Below, piece by piece: positions 61,601-64,000 of a DNA stretch of 64,000 nt. Source of the stretch: Desulfovibrio sp. (GTDB lineage Bacteria; Desulfobacterota; Desulfovibrionia; Desulfovibrionales; Desulfovibrionaceae). The position numbers and the translations under genes were made by a program. A model generated the notes under the pieces. The model worked only from the letters and a program-made list of their open reading frames with translations, was not told the origin of the DNA and made no database searches. The number at the start of each line of letters is the position of its first letter. The first letter of the stretch is position 1. The stretch is taken from the NCBI GenBank assembly GCA_022839785.1, contig JALHJW010000002.1, positions 124,001 to 188,000 on the forward strand, written 5' to 3'.

Positions 61601-61701
61601 TTGCCTTCGAGGGCGGCGCGGTCGCGGATGTCGGGGCGGTGAGTATATTTGAGCTCGGTCAGTTTACCGATCAGTGCTTGTTCGAGTGCTTGTTCGGTCA
61701 T
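58675..61701 (-). CDS. hsdR: Type I restriction enzyme endonuclease/translocase subunit
   Basis: 1008 residues, full length. The N-terminal PD-(D/E)xK nuclease has RYDVMLLINGIPAVQIELKN. The helicase motor has Walker A HTTGSGKTLTSFKAS, FVVDRKDLDRQTREEF, DEAH-like FIFDECHRSQFG, FGFTGTPIF and QAFSRTNRVLNAAKP. The C-terminal domain pairs with HsdM/S. It cleaves unmethylated DNA after ATP-driven translocation. First gene of the operon, about 280 bases downstream of the excisionase-like gene. Confidence 0.96.
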   Translation of the reverse strand: MTEQALEQALIGKLTELKYTHRPDIRDRAALEGNFRAHFQALNRVQLTDGEFKRLLDEIITPNVFTAATLLREINGFTRDDGTPLNYTLVNIKDWCKNTFEVVNQLRINTDNSFQRYDVMLLINGIPAVQIELKNLGISPRRAMQQVVDYKKDPGNGYTKTLLCFVQLFIVSNQTETYYFANNNDRHFAFDADENFLPIYQHAAEDNTKITHLDDFAESFLPKCTLATTINRYMVLVASEQKMLMMRPYQIYAVKAIDQCIRENLGNGYIWHTTGSGKTLTSFKASTLLKLNPDIHKCLFVVDRKDLDRQTREEFNRFQEGCVEENTSTAALVRRLISDDYADKVIVTTIQKLGLALDETSKYNKPDKKNGKATFKQRLEPLSDKRMVFIFDECHRSQFGQTHQTIKNFFPKAQLFGFTGTPIFPENAITRQIEGDVQTLRTTQDLFQSELHAYTITHAIEDKNVLRFHVDYFKPDGENPPRPGETLAKRAVIDAILAKHDAATGERRFNALFATASINDAIEYYELFKQVQAERQAGDPDFVPLKVAAVFSPPAEGNPDVRQLQEDLPQELEDNLQEPEKKKEALKAIIADYNARYGTNHSIGEFDAYYQDVQKRIKDQQYPNRDLPKKGAEKIDITIVVDMLLTGFDAQYLNTLYVDKNLKHHGLIQAFSRTNRVLNAAKPYGHILDFRGQQDKVDEAITLFSGVRVERAKEIWLVDKASVVIEQLKAARRELDEFLRSQGLDPRPEAVPNLKGDDARAAFVKQFKEVQRLTTQLDQYTDLTDEQRQEIEQTLSRDDARAFRGVYLETAKRLKSKQDKPGGDTAGGGDSATQDAIDQLDFEFVLFASADIDYDYIMNLIARFSGKTPAQQEMSRDQLIRLIRSDAKFMDELDEITDYVRTLETGQPLTEEQVRNGYQRFKDERHAAELAAVAGKHGLTSEALQTFVDAILDRMIFDGEQLTDLMEPLGLGWRERREKELALMDNLVPLLKKRAAGRSISGLNAYEQ

Positions 61702-61982
61702 TGTCTCTTCTCTTATTCAGCGATCGCGCAACGGGAAGTTTGTCCATGCCCGCGAGAGAGGCCAACTCATCCAAGTCGGTCCTAGCTGGTTCTAGTTGGA
61801 AAGTGATAGGCGACCCGGTGCCAAGGGTCAACGTTCAGGGCGAGTTGACGTGGAGAAGACAGGTGCGCAGCGCCGAAGATGACGGACGGCGCGCACGATG
61901 CGCGCTTTCGCCTTCAACCTCGATCATGCCCCGGCGCCGCGCATCCGAAACCTATAGCGGGCCATTGGGTACGACCGTTGAT

Positions 61983-62210
61983 TCAACTCTCGCCTTCATG
62001 GAAGCGCCCCTCCATCCAAGCAACAAGATCCTCGGCAAAGTACGCCACTTTTTTGCCAAATTTTACCCGTCGAGGACCGATTCCCGCAGAGTCATAATTG
62101 GCCAGCGTCCTCGGATTCAAGAGCCCTCCGGAGAATTTCCCAACTTCGCTGCGGGCGACGATAGCGCTCGGCCACTTCTGCGCTAGAATCTGAAAATTTC
62201 CGCTCACCAT
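61983..62210 (-). CDS. Excisionase/AlpA-like helix-turn-helix protein (75 aa)
   Basis: It begins MVSGNFQILAQKWPSAIVAR and contains FSGGLLNPRTLANYDSAGIG, RVKFGKKVAYFAEDLVAWME. This is the winged-helix pattern of small DNA-binding proteins often found beside integrases in Desulfovibrio islands (a MerR/AlpA-type fold in which the alpha-1 W-P-S and L-A-N-Y-D segments recur). It probably controls excision or integrase expression. GAGGAGGAC directly precedes the ATG. It is encoded downstream of the integrase on the same strand. Confidence 0.72.
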   Translation of the reverse strand: MVSGNFQILAQKWPSAIVARSEVGKFSGGLLNPRTLANYDSAGIGPRRVKFGKKVAYFAEDLVAWMEGRFHEGES

Positions 62211-62529
62211 GTCCTCCTCGGGCCATTAGTGAGCCAACCGTATCTTGCTTCTTCATGGGCCGGGCGCACGAGAAGGGGCTTTTTTCATGCTTTCTCGGCA
62301 CAGCACCGTGATTCCGACACCAAAATGAGCCCTTGGGTGTACCCCACCTAAGCACCGACTCTCAGCGGGCCGTGAGAGGGGCAGAACCTTACCCGCCTTG
62401 CCTCTGTCTCAGGAATCCAGGGCAGCCCACAGTGGCTTCTTCACTCGTGATGTGCCGGGCGACTTCGGCCGTGCGGCATTTGAGTGCGGGCGGATATATA
62501 CCTCTATCCGCCGCAGAGGCGTGGTCGGG
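62211..62529. other. Spacer between integrase and excisionase-like gene
   Basis: No gene is supported. The only structure seen is an 8-bp stem GGCGGATA / TATCCGCC at 62489-62512, 18 bases past the integrase stop, without a U-tract. The promoter of the excisionase-like gene presumably lies here. Confidence 0.4.
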
Positions 62530-63918
62530 CTATTTCGCTGCCCGCAAAGGGATCACCTTCCCGATCTGCTCGGCCGACGTTTCATCAGGCATGGGGGCGG
62601 GCGTCTCACCAAGGGCTAGCGCCAGAAGGCGGTCCCATCGGGCCATGACAGCGCGCTTTTCTTCAAGGTGCTGCGCCCGGTCGTAGTGCTTCTGACCGAC
62701 GCTGTTTCCGAAACCGTGATTGAAGTGTCGGTCTAGCACTCCGTCATCCTCGCCTGCTTCTGATAGCCAGGTGCGGGATGTGCGCCGCAGGTCGCGCGGC
62801 GACCACGGAGCCATGCCAAGGCGCTCGGCAATGCGGTGGGCCGCGCGGTTCAGGCTCGTGCAGGGCATGTGCGCCTCGGGCTTCCCACGTTTCGGGAACA
62901 GGAAGTCGGAGTCTCCGGCCACGTGCAGAGCTTCCCTCAGGATAGCGCACGCACGTTCGCTCAGGGGGACCACGTGCTCCCGGCCGTTCTTGACTCTCTC
63001 GGCTGGAAGAGTCCAAAGGCGGGCATCAAGATCGAACTCCGTCCGTCGCGCGAAGACGACCTCTTGAACGCGTTGGCCGCCCACGGCCAGGATGAGCTTC
63101 AGGGCAAGCCCGGTCTGCTGTTCGCAATCAGATATCCCGTGCCAGACGCGCCCCACTTCGCTCGAAGAGAGGTGCCTCTCACCCGCACAGAAGGCGTCCG
63201 GGTCCCTTGGCACGGCGGCTGCGGGGTTCGAGGTTAGCTCGAAGCTGACGTCCTGTCGTGGCCGCGTATAGCTGAATTCATCGCCCATGCCGAAAGCGAA
63301 CGCGCTATGCAGATACGACCGCAGATGCGCGGCCATACTCGCTCCACGGGCGTGAGCTGCGCGGAGAATCCGTTGCACGTCGCGCGGGGAGACTTCCGCT
63401 GCCTTCGTGTCCGGGCCGAGGGCCTGAACTGCGGCATATCTGCCGGTGATAAGTGCGCGCTCCACAACGGGCCAGGAGCGTTTGCGTTTTTTCCGCAGGT
63501 GCTCGACGTAGGCCCCGAAGAGGTCCAGCACTGTTCCACGTTCGTTGGCGATCCGTTCGGCTTCGCGCCGCGCGGCCTCCCGACGTTCCCTCTCGGTCCT
63601 TGGGTCCAGGCCTTCTCGGATTTGCCGCGAGTATTCAGCGAAGGTTTTGACCACGGCCTCAAGGTGCGCAAGCGCTTCGTCGCGTCGCCCAGGGCTTTCG
63701 ATGGCCGCAATGTCGAGCCTGTCCACGGCCATGCGGTGACGTTGGCCTCCATGACGCCATTCGCAGAACCATGCGCCGGAAGGTTCGCCCCTCGCGCCCG
63801 GGCGAATGCGAAGCACGAGCGAGCCGCCGCCCTTGGACTCGACATGGGCCGCCAGAGTTTTGGTCTCGCCCTTCCGTCCGCAGGCAATCGCACCTCGGAT
63901 TTTGGCTATCGAAAGCAC
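62530..63918 (-). CDS. P4-type tyrosine integrase of the island
   Basis: 462 residues. The N-terminal arm-binding domain has SLVLRIRPGARGEPSGAWFC. The core-binding domain is at about 135-260 and the catalytic domain begins with R in AVGGQRVQEVVFARR. The K region is ERVKNGREHVVPLS, the box II region SPRDLRRTSRTWLSEAG (R where most P4 integrases have H before DLRRT), then DRHFNHGFGN and the nucleophile Y in GQKHYDRAQ. It starts with GTG at 63918 with only a weak ribosome site. It integrates the island at tRNA-Thr, as the arm-site repeats at both ends suggest. Confidence 0.9.
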   Translation of the reverse strand: MLSIAKIRGAIACGRKGETKTLAAHVESKGGGSLVLRIRPGARGEPSGAWFCEWRHGGQRHRMAVDRLDIAAIESPGRRDEALAHLEAVVKTFAEYSRQIREGLDPRTERERREAARREAERIANERGTVLDLFGAYVEHLRKKRKRSWPVVERALITGRYAAVQALGPDTKAAEVSPRDVQRILRAAHARGASMAAHLRSYLHSAFAFGMGDEFSYTRPRQDVSFELTSNPAAAVPRDPDAFCAGERHLSSSEVGRVWHGISDCEQQTGLALKLILAVGGQRVQEVVFARRTEFDLDARLWTLPAERVKNGREHVVPLSERACAILREALHVAGDSDFLFPKRGKPEAHMPCTSLNRAAHRIAERLGMAPWSPRDLRRTSRTWLSEAGEDDGVLDRHFNHGFGNSVGQKHYDRAQHLEEKRAVMARWDRLLALALGETPAPMPDETSAEQIGKVIPLRAAK

Positions 63919-63936
63919 GCTTTTTACCCCGTTTTG

Positions 63937-63990
63937 AGGTGTCCGTTCAGGTGTCCGTTTCTCCGAAAATGTGTCCCTTCAGGTGTCCGT
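63937..63990 (+). repeat. Integrase arm-site-like direct repeats, right island end
   Basis: There are three GGTGTCCGTT-type units in 54 bases upstream of the integrase gene. The first 23 bases are identical to 51901-51923 beside tRNA-Thr. A further diverged unit (TGTGTCCCTTC) lies between. Confidence 0.75.
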
Positions 63991-64000
63991 TTCACACCTT

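Larger units (their letters stand above)
51844..64000. mobile_element. Genomic island integrated at tRNA-Thr (right end beyond the window)
   Basis: The island begins at the tRNA 3' end. Its contents are accessory: two tyrosine recombinases, an excisionase-like protein and a type I restriction-modification operon. The base composition is locally AT-richer, most clearly in the hsdS recognition regions. Near-identical AGGTGTCCGTT-type repeats occur at both ends (51901-51923 and 63937-63990). The duplicated tRNA 3' end expected at the right boundary is not seen before 64000, so the island extends past the edge. Confidence 0.8.

Noticed and set aside
61674..62186. Plus-strand frame over the excisionase-like gene
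   Set aside because: It is antisense to the better-supported minus-strand gene and has no recognisable product.
62530..64000. Prophage at the right end
   Set aside because: Only an integrase and an excisionase-like gene are present. No capsid, tail, terminase or lysis genes are seen in the window.

Overview
The window is GC-rich chromosomal DNA from a sulfate-reducing deltaproteobacterium, most likely of the Desulfovibrionaceae. The main evidence is a complete lactate/pyruvate oxidation operon on the minus strand (about 13.0-27.9 kb). It holds pyruvate:ferredoxin oxidoreductase, lactate permease, a GlcD/GlcF-type D-lactate dehydrogenase, Pta, AckA, and a LUD protein plus LUD/Fe-S/CCG fusion (L-lactate dehydrogenase). 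I recall the same gene order as the organic-acid-oxidation operon of Desulfovibrio vulgaris (DVU3025-DVU3033). Together these genes import lactate, oxidise it to pyruvate and then acetyl-CoA, and recover ATP through acetyl phosphate. A sigma-54-like promoter lies in front of por.

Layout. 0-13 kb: mreBC, a TIGR01212-type radical SAM protein with a methyltransferase-fold DNA-repair protein, a BPL-N-like amidotransferase-fold protein, valS, a DHH phosphoesterase, three small unknown proteins, a two-SPOR envelope protein, a PilZ protein, a stand-alone BioD-DRTGG protein resembling the front half of Pta, and a periplasmic binding protein. 13-28 kb: the lactate operon. 28-31.6 kb: a minus-strand metal operon of four genes behind a near-consensus Fur box. 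It encodes a P1B ATPase with an unusual membrane motif and three copies of a cysteine-free PGR-x-RLR domain. 31.7-37.3 kb: a hybrid sensor kinase with its sigma-54 response regulator, then hisI-hisG. 37.3-42 kb: a MATE exporter with a palindromic operator, a DUF3124-like protein, a CheY-like receiver, a glycosyltransferase and a membrane PilZ protein. 42-47 kb: a tightly overlapping operon of ADP-ribosylglycohydrolase, gate-type membrane protein, pabA, pabB and pabC. 46.7-51.7 kb: a chemoreceptor with a secreted PDC/Cache partner, a 2-Cys peroxiredoxin with a Cys/His-rich N-terminus, and a PIN-PhoH protein.

At 51.77 kb a tRNA-Thr(CGT) marks the start of a genomic island that runs past the right edge. 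It begins with integrase arm-site-like repeats that recur at the far right end beside a P4-type integrase and an excisionase-like protein. Inside are a 0.65-kb non-coding stretch packed with stem-loops, a second, different tyrosine recombinase, and a type I restriction-modification operon in the order hsdR-dinD-(hsdR 3' remnant)-hsdS-AAA/anticodon-nuclease-like-hsdM.

Two families of intergenic repeats tie the chromosomal part together: a roughly 175-bp multi-hairpin element present twice (7.3 and 38.8 kb, each abutting a stop codon) and a smaller REP-like element downstream of two convergent genes at 2.8-3.2 kb. The most promising items for follow-up are the Fur-controlled PGR-x-RLR/P1B operon, the restriction-associated predicted ribonuclease with the dinD insertion scar, the structured RNA-like region in front of the second recombinase, and the 175-bp repeat.
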